Shown: positions 32,146 through 43,540, counted from the first letter of the stretch. The stretch: 64,000 bases of DNA from Adiantum capillus-veneris (GCA_014529385.2 CM043947.1:129386391-129450390), one strand, 5' to 3'. Made by a program: numbers and translations. Notes: generated by a model from the letters alone, not told the origin.

Positions 32146-34430
32146 ATGTCTTCCACTGGGAATGTGAGTGGTGATGTTGGTGTCTCAAGCCTGGCTTCCT
32201 TGAGGAGACCTCCTACCTCGATGCCAGGTCCTGCTTCGCAGGGCACCACTTCGCAGGGCAAGCGAAAGGCAGGTTGAAAAAGTCCAGGACCCGAGTGGAA
32301 TTTTGCCACAAATTTAAATAAGTATCAAGATTGGAAATGTAACTTTTGTGGTGAAGAGAAATCTGGAGGAGCACCAAGAATAAGGGATCATTTGCTAGGT
32401 GGCAATACCAGAATCCAAGGAGGAAAGTGCAAGGGATTAGGTGCAAAAGAAGCAGCTATGCGCTTAAAAGCTTTAATTGGTAAGCTAATTTCCATGAGAA
32501 AAAGATCAAAACTCTCTACTTTTGACCATCACACCCCGATATCGATAAGATCAAACCAGGACGAGGGATCATTGGGTGTAACGCCCACCAATGGAAGCAC
32601 TCAAAGCAGGGAACCAACTTCTCATATCGATGGAACTACACCTCCAAACCATGGATCTCCTGACTTTCTGGTAGGATCGTCAAAAAGTAGACAGGTTAGC
32701 TTACAGACGAGCTTCAAAACGCTTGCCTTAAAAGAAGCACAACTTGCGCTAGCTAAAGCCGTCTATTTCACTGGGGGATCATTGGCCATTGTCACCCGTG
32801 ATGCATGGAAGTCAGCTTGGAAACGCATAGGGGTGTATGGTGCTGGATTTACCCCTCCAACATATCACCATATGAGAAACCAACTGTTGGATAAATGTTA
32901 CACAAGCACACAACAGGATATTCAAAGGGTAATATTAAATGCAACAGAACAATCTGGATACACCATAGTTAGTGATGGTTGGTCCAACGTTCAAAGGCAG
33001 CCATTGATCAACATCATGCTTGTATGTCCTCGTGGTGAATGTTTTATCAAAGCTGTGGATAGCTCTGGTCAAATAAAGTCTGGCAGTTTTATAGCTGACA
33101 TCATTGGCGACGCAGTTGAGGAACTTGGAAAAGAAAATGTTGTCCAAGTAATCATGGACAATGCCAAAAATTGCAGGGCTGCAGGTAGGATACTTGAAAG
33201 TCGCTTCTCTCACCTATATAGTGCTGGTTGCAGTACACACAACTTGAACTTGGTATTGCAAGATTGGTACAAGAGTAATGACACAGAGTGGTTCAAATGG
33301 ATAGTAGACAATGCTCGCTTAATAGTCAAGTTTGTTTTGAAGCGTCAGAGGGTTCTTGACATGTACCGTCAGAGGATGTCTACTATGTTAAAACTGCCGT
33401 GCGAAACTAGATTTTGCACCAACTACTATACGGTAGAATCACTAATAAAAAATAAGAATGTTGTGATGGAGACATTTGTTTGTGCCACTTTTTCAGAATG
33501 GGAGGCCGGTCAAAGGGAGAAGATAAAAAGCAAAATAGGGGTGATCAAAGATCTACTAGTTGATCGCCACTTCTGGGATGATGTGGTGGATGTGCACAAT
33601 GTCATGATGCTAATTATGCTCGGATTATGCCAACTGGATTCTGCCTTGCCTAACATAGGTAAGGTGTGGATGGCTTGGTGGAGTGTTCAAGAAAGCCTTG
33701 CAAATCCAGAGGAGCCCCAGGAGCCAATTGTGAAGCCTTGGAAGACACCATTCACTCAAAAGAGGAGAGAAATTCTGAGAAAGTATGTGCATGGTCAATG
33801 GGTTGGAGCACATAGTCCACTACACAGCGTAGCTTTCTTATTGGATCCAGAGTATTGGGAAATGGAAATAGACAAACTTGATGAGGAGGTGCTGGAAGAC
33901 TTTTATGATGTGATAGGCACGTTTTATGCTGATCCTGATGAGCATGCATCAGCTGTTACTGATCTTACAAAGTTTAAACTCAAAGAGGGTAAGTTTGGTA
34001 CTGAATTTGTGCAGAAACTTGCCACGGAGCAACCAGCGTGGAAGTGGTGGATGATGAATGGTGGTACCTTAAACGCCTAGCTGTTAGAATCCTAGCCCAA
34101 TGTACATCCAGTTCAAGTTCTGAGAGAAACTGGAGTACATATAAATATGTACATTCCACCATCAGAAACTGCCTTCTAAATTCAAGAGCTGAAAAATTGG
34201 TGTATATGTACTGCAACCATCGGCTATTGGCAAGAGTGCAAGCTGAGAACTACAAAGAGGAGATGCTGCGCTGGACTTATGATGTAACCAATGATGAGGT
34301 GGACGAAGACAGTGAGCTGCAAGGGGAATCTCATGAAGTAGAAACTACATGTACTTTAGAAGAGATTGAAGAGAATGTGGAAATTGAACCAACTTTGACC
34401 CGACGCAGCAAGCGATGGTGGTTTAATTAA
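32146..34430 (+). pseudogene. hAT transposase of L2 (DUF659 type), nearly complete
   Basis: ATG at 32146 lies just after an intron-acceptor-like TTGCAG. One frame runs to 34080 with a single TGA at 32275-32277. The BED-like finger (WKCNFCGEEKSGGAP...IRDHLLGG) follows, then KSAWKRIGVYGAGFTPPTYH and the catalytic core TIVSDGWSNVQRQPLINIML, VIMDNAKNCRAAGRIL and CSTHNLNLVLQDWY. A small deletion near 34060 shifts the frame before the dimerisation domain, read at 34061-34430 (SSSSERNWSTYKYVHST, AEKLVYMYCN), which ends in an acidic tail. Two lesions separate it from a continuous frame. It is clearly homologous to the L1 transposase over its whole length. Confidence 0.85.
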
Positions 34431-34717
34431 TAGATTATCGAATCCATTGAGTGACTTCTGTTTAAGTTCAGAAATTGTTTATCTTATAAGATTTTTTTAA
34501 TATTTATTTTAAGGTTTAAACATTTTCTTAATAATAAACGAAGCCCTTAAAAACCTTTACAAGGCCACAAATCACTACTAAAGCTTCATAATATACAAAG
34601 CCCTAACAAATCTTTGCATTATCACATATCATAATTGAAGCTGAAGTGAAGACAATTCACAATTCACTAATAAATTCTCGCAAGACAACGAGTAAATGTT
34701 TTCAAATGTTACAAAAA

Positions 34718-35661
34718 CTATCCAAGTGATAGTGAAATATTTGTGAGAATATCTTCATTCTCCTGTTCACGCTGACCTTTAAGCTTATTATAGTCTTCAG
34801 ACATTTTGAACATTGCATATAGCTTTTTGGATATCTCATACTCACATATAGCACAATGAAAGCTATTCATCATGCTTTGCATCAAGCATGATATATGGTA
34901 CATATGTCCGCATGGCAAGCTGAAGTGACCACACCACTCATGAAAGAATGATCTACATATGGGGCAAGGACCACCGTGCTCACCAGAAGCTGGAGGGGCC
35001 TCAATAGATGTTGGGTGCTCAATCAATGTGGCAGCATTTTGTTTTTTTACAGTTGCCTCTAACTCTTTTACGTGGCGAGATAGCACCTTCACCTCCCTTT
35101 GCAAGTCTCTATTTAGGGTTGCTTCTGCATGAGAGCCTTGTGTAGATTGTGATGCTTGCCTGATTTGAGTTTGAAGCTCCTCCTTAACTTGGTGCACTTC
35201 CATTGATGCACCTTCTAGTGCCAATGACATCTCTTGCCGTGTGACGGTGATTGCACTGCTGCGAATGTCCTCAACCGTCATATGAGGTGTCCTTGAGCTG
35301 AAGTCCACTGCTTCACCCAAGACATAATGCATGTATAACATCTTGGCAAACCACAATGGACAATCCATATGATGCATAGGATGACCCATAACATCGAGAT
35401 ATATGTTCTCTCCATTGTCTCGTATGTCTGCATTAATGCATTGTGATAGCTTGAGTCGGCCTTTCTTGATGTTGTCATCTGCAACGCCTAGCCATATGGA
35501 TTTGACCATTTCTCTGTCAATCCTAGAGTTCACCTCTTTCCATTGTGTACCCACTGGGAGCAACGAGCTGCAATTCGAGCGGTGTCATTCACTCCACCGC
35601 CTTGACACATGGATCTGAGACGCTCAAAAGCGCGCTTAGCCCTTTGATTATCATTATCCAT
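34718..35661 (-). pseudogene. RING-H2 / coiled-coil cargo gene of L2
   Basis: The minus-strand ATG at 35661 (MDNDNQRAKRAFERLRSMC) is followed by a one-base frame change near 35555, then an open frame to 34718. The N-terminal domain (TQWKEVNSRI, MVKSIW, KKGRLKLSQC, LWFAKMLYMHYV, VDFSS) matches L1. The next part has long helices with heptad-like Leu/Val/Gln spacing, then RING-H2: CPIC, SLPCGHMYHISC, CAIC. All eight zinc ligands are present, so the finger is intact. The C-terminal extension is Glu/Lys-rich. It is convergent with the hAT gene, ending 288 bases away. A ubiquitin-ligase role is inferred from the fold only. Confidence 0.75.
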
Positions 35662-35718
35662 ATCCTGATTAAATACTATACTTTAGTTACGGCATACAAA
35701 CTTAATGATAATAAATTG

Positions 35719-35850
35719 CTATAAGAGTAACCACCATTTTACGACAATCAATTGATATAAGAGTAACCACCATTTTACGACAATTAATTGATATAAGAAT
35801 AACCACCATCTTACGACAATCAATTGATATAAGAGTAACCACAATTTTTT
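35719..35850. repeat. 36-bp tandem repeat, about 3.7 units
   Basis: ATAAGAGTAACCACCATTTT ACGACAATCAATTG recurs with GAGTAACC (or GAATAACC) at 35725, 35761, 35797 and 35833. It lies between the L2 RING and kinase-tail coding sequences. The remaining intergenic bases to 36067 show nothing else. Confidence 0.85.
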
Positions 35851-36067
35851 AAATCAATGAATGATAATGAGTGATTCCACGTGGCTTATTGCTTGAAACT
35901 TAAGAGAAAAAACAAAACTCATAGAAAATTTGTTGTCTATTGAGATTTAACAAAGTGTTTTTATTACTCATACATCATCCATGGCGCATAAAACCCAAAT
36001 TTTAAAAGTGCTTTTATAAGTCAAAAGTCTCAGAAAACCCTGCTTCATAAAGTACATCATATATCCA

Positions 36068-36256
36068 TCAAAAAAAGGCTACACTCATTTCAAAGGGAGG
36101 GCGTAAACATCGTTCTGGCTGGGCTTCAAATCTTTCTAATTCTTCGTCCAAAAGTGCCAAGTTCTTTCTCTCTGTGAATTTCTTCCTCACTATCTGTGCT
36201 TCGTACTTGTCTGGCGTTTTTGAATCTTCAGTCAGTGTACGGGTGGTCAGATGCAA
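36068..36256 (-). pseudogene. Tail of the L2 kinase-like cargo gene
   Basis: A minus-strand open frame of about 60 codons ends ERKNLALLDEELERF, then PERCLRPPFEMSVAFF. It aligns with the C-terminal end of the L1 kinase-like protein (QRKNASDVLIFF..., PNRVQRPLVKLAPSF): shared R-K-N, P-x-R-x-x-R-P and final aromatic, with one residue length difference across the block. It ends about 400 bases upstream of the RING start, as in L1. The kinase core is missing, cut near 36256. The homology is short, so this call rests on sequence plus position. Confidence 0.6.
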
Positions 36257-36344
36257 GCGTCACTGCTTTGTTTAGGTACGTAATTTACAAAAGAGATTTT
36301 CTGATTGCTACGTGACGTGCTTGGAGAGCTTTTTAATTTAATGT

Positions 36345-37640
36345 GGCTTAAACAGGTTGTTGCGGGAGCAACTTCTCTCGACTGGCAATGAAATGCCCCC
36401 CTCCAGGCCAGACGCAAAGCAACTATCGACCTCAGTTGGCTTGGACTACAACAAGATTCATGCATGTCCAAATGATTGCATTATATTTCGCAATGAATTC
36501 GCAGATTGTTTGTCGTGTCCTAAGTGCGGATCAATGCGCTACAAACAAGATGCAGTTGGCGAGACAGTGCCAGCTAAAGTGTTGCGGCATTTACCTATTA
36601 TTCCTAGGATAAAACGCATGTTTCGTTGTGGTTCCATTGCAAAGTTGATGCGGTGGCATTCTACGAATAGATCCACTAACGCAACATTTAGGGTGCCCGC
36701 TGATTCAAAGGCTTGGAGTCACATTGAAGATACCTGGCCACATTTTAAGAGTGAACCACACAATTTGCGTTTGGGCATGGCAATGGATGGAGTCAATCTA
36801 TTTGGCTTGAGAAGCTCGTCATGGAGCACTTGGCCTGTGTGCCTTATCAATTACAACCTCGCGCCGTGGCTTGCCATCAAGAAGGGTCATTTGATATTAA
36901 GCTTGATTGTACCTGGTAAGTTCAAGGCAAAAAACACGGATGTTTATCTAGCTCCACTAGTTGACGAGCTCCAGGAGTTATGGCATGGGATCGACATAGC
37001 AAATGCGGTTGAACGAGTAGGACAACAGCATGCAAGGATCCATGGACTTCTTATGTGGACTATGCACGATTGGCCAAGATACGGAGAAGCTTCTTGTAAT
37101 GGTTCTTGATTTACAAAATTCTTGCTATTCGCAAGCACTTTTCCTTGGCCTGATTCATGCTTTAATATATGCAGGGCTAACAACTTCGGGATACAATGCA
37201 TGTCCAATTTGCGGGTAGTCTTTGGATGTGTGCTATTTTGCCTCTCTTCGAAAGACAATTTATCAAGGCCACCACCGTTATTTTTCAGATGGCCATTACT
37301 TGCACGAAGGTCAGCTTGGTCGCGTCGAATGTCGTCCTATGCATGTACAAGAGTGGCGTCGCCGATGGGAGTAACATGAGGGGCAACCTGTTCCAGGAAT
37401 GAAACGTTTGTCCATTCTCCATACGTTGCCGTACTGGGGTGATCTACTAATTAACCATTTGTTGGATCCAATGTATATATTCAAGAATGTGGGAGAGCTC
37501 CTCTGGAAGACAATCATGGGAATGAAAGACAATCGAGCTTCACGAGATGATTTGCAGCAGTCAGTTGGAAAGATGCCAGAGCTATGGCCTTTCACCAATG
37601 CAGCTAGCCAAACAAAACTTCCAAGAGCGCCATGAGTACT
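36345..37640 (+). pseudogene. CACTA transposase fragment (TNP2 / Transposase_21 type)
   Basis: The open frame from about 36357 to 37109 contains the TNP2 zinc-ribbon-like CPNDCIIFRNEFADCLSCPKC. Then come the catalytic region with LGMAMDGVNLFG, WPVCLINYNLAPW, LILSLIVPGK and LLMWTMHDWP. After an apparent intron (acceptor ATATATGCAG at 37165-37174) comes GLTTSGYNACPICG, a stop, then frame-shifted PYWGDLLINHLLDPMYIFKN. These are the standard blocks of plant En/Spm TNP2 proteins, which cut at CACTA ends. N- and C-terminal parts and the element termini are missing. Confidence 0.85.
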
Positions 37641-38034
37641 CTCCTAGCCTTGAGCGCCATTATGGCGAAATAAAATTTTTTAACGTGCTCATTGAATTTT
37701 GAGATCTCCACCCCGGTGCAATAAGTCATCAAAACTTTGAATACTATTTATATTTATGTTACTTTGTGTGTTTGTATTCAGTTTTGTTATTTAGACTTTG
37801 TTTATTGTCTAGTTTTTATTTGTAGAATCTAGCTCAAATGTGATTACGACATGATGAGATGATGTGGCTCAGGTGCTTTCAAACAATTCTTTTTAATTAC
37901 ATGCATATATGTATATATTGAGGATGGTGTGGCTCTTCACCATATGGCTTTATGTCTATATATCATTATATATCATTATGCTTTGGCGCAAGACCATTTT
38001 TGTAATTCAACATTTGGCATTATATGTAATAGGT
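37641..38034. other. Non-coding A/T-rich region
   Basis: No frame, and only short ATATATCATTATATATCATTATG-type local repeats near 37960-37985. It may contain CACTA 3' sequence. No CACTA terminus is seen. Confidence 0.4.
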
Positions 38035-38230
38035 GGGAGTGAGGGGTGCCTATGAAATACACAAAATACCATGCTAAACGATAAAATCCACGTATCGGCA
38101 TACCTAAAGGGAGCATGGGGCACCTACAAAATACCTACAGATTATAAAATTCATAGATTGGTATACTTGAGTATGCATATACACCCATGATCCAACACAA
38201 GAACAATTGAAGAGAGACAGAGAGTGTGTG
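38035..38230 (-). repeat. Left terminal-repeat-like segment
   Basis: It contains an internal near-duplicate (AAATACCATGCTAAACGATAAAATCC, then AAATACCTACAGATTATAAAATTC) and the TATACACCCATGATC block shared with 43470-43495. The following 38225-38370 is GA-rich. Confidence 0.45.
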
Positions 38231-38770
38231 TGAGAGAGAACATGAAAGCACGAGAGTGAGAGAGATCATGAAAGCATGTGCAGGTGCCCCTCCTACATTG
38301 GAGTGTTTCATAGGCATGGAGAAAGGAGAGACAATTTAGGAGAAAAGGAGCACATGGCACTGACTGCAATCTCCCTCATGCAAAAGTAAGAATTTTCCTC
38401 TTGCACATATTTATCTATAGATTTCTTCAATGCTTAAAATGATTACAAACTACCTACTCGAACATAAAATGACTATTTCTCATGAAGATATCTTCAATAA
38501 TATGTGTAAGCTTGCTATCCTTTTGCGTAGTCCATCAAACAACAATGCCACAAGAGTAAGTAGTATATGTATATCTTGATGTATCAAGATATCATTGGTC
38601 ACAATCATCACTTAATAATCAATTTTTATTAATTCTATGTCCAATTCAATAGATACTATTGACATTACATGATCATAAAGAAAATCTATATCTAAATCTT
38701 TTCCATTGGTAACAAAATCATACTAGGGGCATTGGTGGCTAGTAAATGTGAAACATTATTTTGTAATCGA

Positions 38771-39012
38771 TGTCGCCTAAATTGGCAAATCGACACTAGC
38801 TGGATGATGCGACTCAAATTGGCAAGTTTGCAATTGTGCTACCAAACCGATGGATCTAATCTTTTATATTTTTAAACTGGTAAGTATGTTGTTTGCGATG
38901 GTGTTGCCTAAATTGGTGAATTTGCACTTTTAGTTGTGCTGCCTAAATTGGCTTACCTACACCAAGATAAGCATTTGCACACTGCCTAGATTGGCGAACC
39001 TCTGTGCAAGTG
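38771..39012. repeat. Five repeats of a GCCTAAATTGGC motif with flanking arms
   Basis: The motif occurs near 38776, 38813 (variant CTCAAATTGGC), 38906, 38941 and 38984 (CCTAGATTGGC). It is flanked by arms that differ per unit: TGTCG/CGACA (38771/38791), TGCGA/TTGCA, GGTGT/GCACT with two G.T pairs, TTGTG/CACAA with a bulge, and CATTTGCACA/TGTGCAAGTG (38972-38981/39003-39012). Only the last is long. Confidence 0.5.
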
Positions 39013-41761
39013 AACAATGGACTAGGTGTAAATTGAAATAGTGAAGTACGTACAAATTGTTCTTTATCATCCCAAATCATCTGAGCTCATGTAAGTAGCT
39101 TTATAGCTTAATGATAAATTGTCTTCAGTTCAAATCCAATCAATGATAAATTGTCTTAGTAGTAGTTCTATTTAGTTCAAGTCTAATCAATGACTTAAAA
39201 AATAGTGTGTTTCCACAATGCTGGAAAAAATCTCTTCCATCTAAAATTCTCCAATTGTATTCTTCCTTCTTGCAAACTATTTGAGTTTGTCCCCTTAAAT
39301 TTATCTGCAAAGGAAAGAGCCTTATAAGCAAGTAAAGAAGGTGAGTACCATCACAATAGTATATTGAACTAGTAGCTAGCTGCAATATAAGTAGATGTTG
39401 TGAAAGGTGTATCATGACGATGAGATCTTAAGGTAATAAAATAAATAAATAGCAATAGATACATATAAGAATTGACTTATCAAATTGGATGCCGAGTTTT
39501 GTGAATGGGATGAGTCAATTGTTTGAGGATTTTGGCACAATCTTTTACTAAAGAGTTAATATGCTAAACCAAGTGAATACTATAAATTACAAGGTATTTT
39601 AGATATTTAGTTGTGTAACAAGAATAAAATTCATCCTAGAATCTTATAAAATGTTGCTAGTGTACTATCAGCTCAATTTTTGAAGTGACTTTGTAAAAGG
39701 AAAACTGATAGTGGAGGACTTACAATGGCATTAATGAGCCTTATCACAAATGATCTTGATTTTTTGAACTCAATGATCGAACCAAGAATGAGCTTTTTAG
39801 ATGTACATACTTAGAATCATTGTAAACTAGTAAATGTAGAGATTCTTGGAAAGTAGACAATTAAGTAAGTAGGTTATATGTGATTCTTGTGAGACATGAT
39901 AATATTCTTTTTAAAAATGCAAACCATCATCTAATAATTCAAGTAGGCAAAGAGGGGGCATTGGTATTGTGTTAGTAAAAAAATAAAAGTTTGAAAAATT
40001 TGATGAGAAATAGAAAAATTGATGTATAAATATAGAAAACACAAAATATAATACCTTCGGGTAGTTTTACCTCTCTTAGAATATACATTGTTTAAGCAAA
40101 TTTGAGTAGAGAGAAACTAACACCAGGTGTTGTTGATTATTCCAAGTTACTTTAACTCATAATTTTAGCCTTACCTAAAAATTCATATCTAAGAGACAAA
40201 GCAGTTAAGGTGATTTCTTGTGAGATTCAACAAAGGATTTAACTACACAATAAATATATTAACAGTTGGAAGTCTATAATGAAAAAAGAGGTGAGAAGGC
40301 AATCAATGTATATTGTGCTTGTGTTGAAGTGGTACTAAGCTTAAACAATAGCTCCAAATGAAAGACAAATCATGGTGCTTGATTTAGACAATTGTTAGAA
40401 AATCCATCCCTAAATATGACTATGCCGGTACATAACCTTCTACTTGGAGTTATAAGATTAACTATCAAAGTGCAAAGCTAATCCATATGAGATCACAAGG
40501 AAATACATAGATATATAATGATTAATGACTACACGTTAAAAATAGGGCTCATGATGCAAAGTTTTTGGTATCTAATACTAGGATAGGAGTAAGTACCCCT
40601 CAACAACTAGTCACCCACAAAAGAGTAGTAGAAATGATACTAGAGATTCCATACACAAGCAAAGAAATGAGGAAACATCAAGCAAGATGAAATAACGACT
40701 TGAGTACCATATGGTGGAGCATTTAAAATAGTCACAAGGGTATCAAAGTGAAAATCTCATTATATTACATCGTTGGTAATATGTATAACCATATAGTGTC
40801 TAACCAATGGCTTGTAGGAAGAGAGAATTTTTCTTGTTTTTCATAGAGGATTGCTTGCCTAGCTGTATTTAGATTCTATTAATCAAGATAGCAATCATTC
40901 CAAATAGTAAGAGAGTAGGAAAGGGTTCTAGTTGGTAGTTATAAGCTTATTTGGTCATAGCATACATGTGGTCATATGCTTGATTTGGACTAGACCTTAG
41001 CATTAAGAGTAGAGGGAAACTTGTTTATAAGCATTGAATATACATACCAATTGTAGATTCTAACATGTATCACATGCTTTGGATAGTATTGAAGCTTGTG
41101 ATTGCGTAATTTTGTGTAAATGAAGGTGACATGCTTCCCGAAATTTGTGTCATTTTCTCTGAACCAGTTTCTCCAATCACAACTAAAATTTGGCTAGCAT
41201 AAATTTCTACGATCATCTGATAGATCAACTTCTGAGTGAAATTTTTTTGTGTGTGTCATGATGACAGCTTTCTGAAGTGAACCATTAGCTTTGGGAAAGA
41301 GATAGAGGGATATTTTTGTGTCCATGAGTGTTGTCACTGTGAGTATCCATTGTAGATCTATGCTTGTCCTTTTATTATCATCATCATGGCTATGATCACT
41401 TCTATATTTGTCATCGTTGTCATGGTCTCCTTGTCTTTCATTAATTTGTTCACATTGACAATGTCTACCATGATCTCCATCTTCAATACTTTTGTACCCA
41501 ACCATCATGTCGATGTGAAGCTATGAGAGTTATCAAGATGATCCCATTATCTGATTAACCTTGAGTTTAGCATACTCTTCTTGGTGCTTGGCAAGAGTGG
41601 TCAGCATTTGACCACACAATTGAATCAGATAAATGTAATGATGCTAAAAAACATCCAAAACGTAGCTATTGGATGGATGCAAGTCCAAAGGTTCAATGGT
41701 TTGGTGGTGGTGGAGATGATTGGGTAGGTCGTGTGAGTAGCAAGAAAGTTGTATGAATGGT

Positions 41762-41762
<1 letters not shown>
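39013..41762. other. Interior of the candidate derivative, no gene seen
   Basis: About 2.7 kb of A/T-rich DNA with stop codons in all frames. Short minus-strand frames at 39140-39415 and 41194-41508 lack recognisable motifs. I see no retroviral-type protein and no repeat array. Confidence 0.45.

Positions 41763-41838
<76 letters not shown>
41763..41838. repeat. (GA)n microsatellite, 38 units
   Basis: An uninterrupted AG tract. Flanking minus-strand frames of poly(Ser-Leu) type are artefacts of it. Confidence 0.95.
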
Positions 41839-41841
<3 letters not shown>

Positions 41842-43370
41842 CAAATAGAGTTGAATGAAGGGAAAAAAGGGGATAGGGGAAGAGCTCCATAAGTGGGTAT
41901 TATCCAACCATAAAATTTGAAAAAAGAATTGTGCATGCTCATCAATGGAAAACGAGGGAGAGAGAAAGAGAGAATAGGTGGTTGGATGACATGGGGAACC
42001 AAGGGACAGAGACAAATGGGAAAACAAATGGTCGTCCATCGTTAGTTGATGAGGGTTGTGAGTGTGGGAAAGAGAGATTGACTAGTGGCACCCACACTAT
42101 TTGTTGGTGTGAACTTGAAGACTTATGCATGAGGACGACTGGTGAAAAGTAGTGAGTGAGAGCAAGAGATAGAGATGGGAGGGGGGAGTACAATTGTTCA
42201 AGCTCTATTCAAGGAGTGGTGGTTTTGTGGCACAAGGTACGGTTAGGTTGAGTTTTTGTTGTTGTTGTTGTTGCATGGTAAGGCAAGTGTTGGTGGTGGT
42301 AGGAATGGTCGTTCTCATTTTGCATGGTGTGTCTTGGCCATAATTTTCCTTGCCCACGGACATGGTTGGGAGTGACCCCCATTGTAGTGTGGAAGTAAAG
42401 CACTTATCGGTTGTTTTGCCAATGCACTTTAGTTGGATTGGTTAGCGGCATGCACCATGCATCTAAGTTCCCTTTGTGGTGGTTCTTGACCCTAGAGGAT
42501 GGCTTGTGAAAGGTGGAGTGGGATGTGTAGGCGGGGTTTTTGCTGGTATGTTGGCCACATTCAATGATTGCTTTGCTGAAAACATTTGACTGTGGTCTGT
42601 TGTATGGTATTCGGGTGTTGCCACTTGCAGTGACCATGGTGATGCGTGTTGTTTTTCTATAGTGGTAATGATGATGAGCATTGTGGTGGTAGTGAGGTTG
42701 ATGATAGACAAGATAGTTGAATAAATGAGCCATGACTAAAAATAGCCTTCCTATGAGGTGGTTTCTAGACTTGGAATAAAGGTTACTACCACTACTTCTA
42801 TTTTTTCCCGCTTCCTTTTAACTTAGACGCATGCTCAAGTACTCCTCCTTGGCATTGGTTCTATGCCATTTTAAATAAAACAATCTTCTCCTTGCCTCTT
42901 CTTCTCATTCCCTTAGTGTTCTGTCTCTCTAAACTTCTTCCTCATCCTCTTTGAGGTTGAAGGTATTTCATGGGTGACTTAGAATTGTTTTCTTTGCTGC
43001 CAAATTCAATGCTTCTCCATCTTCTTCGCTCTGTAGGATTGCTTCCTAGAAGGAACAAACTACAATAAACAAAATAAACGCAAAGAGTTTTTTGTTTCTA
43101 CTTCTCTTTATTCTTCTTCGTTATAATAGTATATGTGAAAACTCTCTAATCTATACGATAACTAATCATCTTAATCTAAGCCTTTCCCTTTATTATTATC
43201 TTCTCTATGAAAGAAAAAACCACACAAATATTCTAGGAAAGATCTTTCAATGACATCCAACTCGGCATGTAAGAGAGAAACAAAAAAGAAAAATGAGCAT
43301 GTAGAAGAAAATAAAGATAGCTTTGATTGTTGTATACAAAGATTTGCATATCTATCGGAGTGTAGCCTAA
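41839..43370. other. Non-coding region with GGT/GTT-rich stretch
   Basis: No gene recognised. 42250-42300 has GTTGTTGTTGTTGTTG and GTTGGTGGTGG tracts, which create His/Thr-rich minus-strand frames. Near 42900-42960 the text is pyrimidine-rich. It forms the right part of the candidate derivative. Confidence 0.4.
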
Positions 43371-43382
43371 GCTCTGATACCA
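43371..43382 (-). other. Primer-binding site on the minus strand
   Basis: The reverse complement reads TGGTATCAGAGC, an exact plant initiator-Met primer-binding site, followed by TTAGGC. It indicates an LTR immediately to the right on the plus strand. Confidence 0.7.
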
Positions 43383-43383
43383 T

Positions 43384-43540
43384 TACAATAGATGAGAGCA
43401 TGGGATGCCCACAAAATACAAAAAATACCATGATACATATCATAAAATCCACACATTCGCATGTTTGACAATGCATATACACCCATGATCAAACACGAGA
43501 CCAATTAAAGAGAGATGGAGAGCAATATAGAGGGCATATG
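43384..43540 (-). repeat. Right terminal-repeat-like segment
   Basis: It matches 38035-38230 in the blocks CACAAAATAC, CATAAAATCCACA and GCATATACACCCATGATC. The right boundary is not defined. Confidence 0.45.

Larger units (their letters stand above)
30826..36256. mobile_element. Cargo-bearing hAT element L2, truncated on the right
   Basis: The order is a GC-rich end (30826-30965), 151-bp tandem repeats, hAT (+, 32146-34430), RING-H2 gene (-, 35661-34718) and the tail of a kinase-like gene (-, 36256-36068). This is the L1 layout in mirror orientation. The kinase gene stops abruptly near 36256, beside CACTA transposase sequence, so the right end is lost. It faces L1, with hAT-side ends about 400 bases apart. 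Confidence 0.65.
38035..43540 (-). mobile_element. Candidate non-coding LTR-retrotransposon derivative
   Basis: Similar direct segments lie at 38035-38230 and 43384-43540, both with CACAAAATACCATG..., then GCATATACACCCATGATC(C/A)AACAC. Inside the right one is a minus-strand primer-binding site (43371-43382). The 5 kb between them has no recognisable protein. This fits a large retrotransposon derivative read on the minus strand, but the terminal TG/CA bases and a target duplication were not found. Confidence 0.4.

Noticed and set aside
24861-32277. Stop codons in cargo genes as sites of recoding or U-to-C RNA editing
   Set aside because: TGA, TAG and TAA at 24861, 25191, 26027, 28500 and 32275 could each arise from CGA, CAG, CAA or TGG by ordinary deamination. 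The genes also have frameshifts, and U-to-C editing is known from plant organelles, not from nuclear transposons.
36944-37598. Minus-strand frames overlapping the CACTA transposase
   Set aside because: They are antisense shadows of the TNP2 coding sequence, without motifs of their own.
41194-41508. Asp/His-rich minus-strand frame as a metal-binding protein
   Set aside because: It arises from a TCATCATCAT-type stretch on the plus strand. There is no domain and no supporting context.
42376-42392. TTGTAGTG as the missing opposite CACTA terminus
   Set aside because: It lacks the preceding ...CTC needed to mirror the left end, and the sequence after it is not the remainder of the element B LTR.
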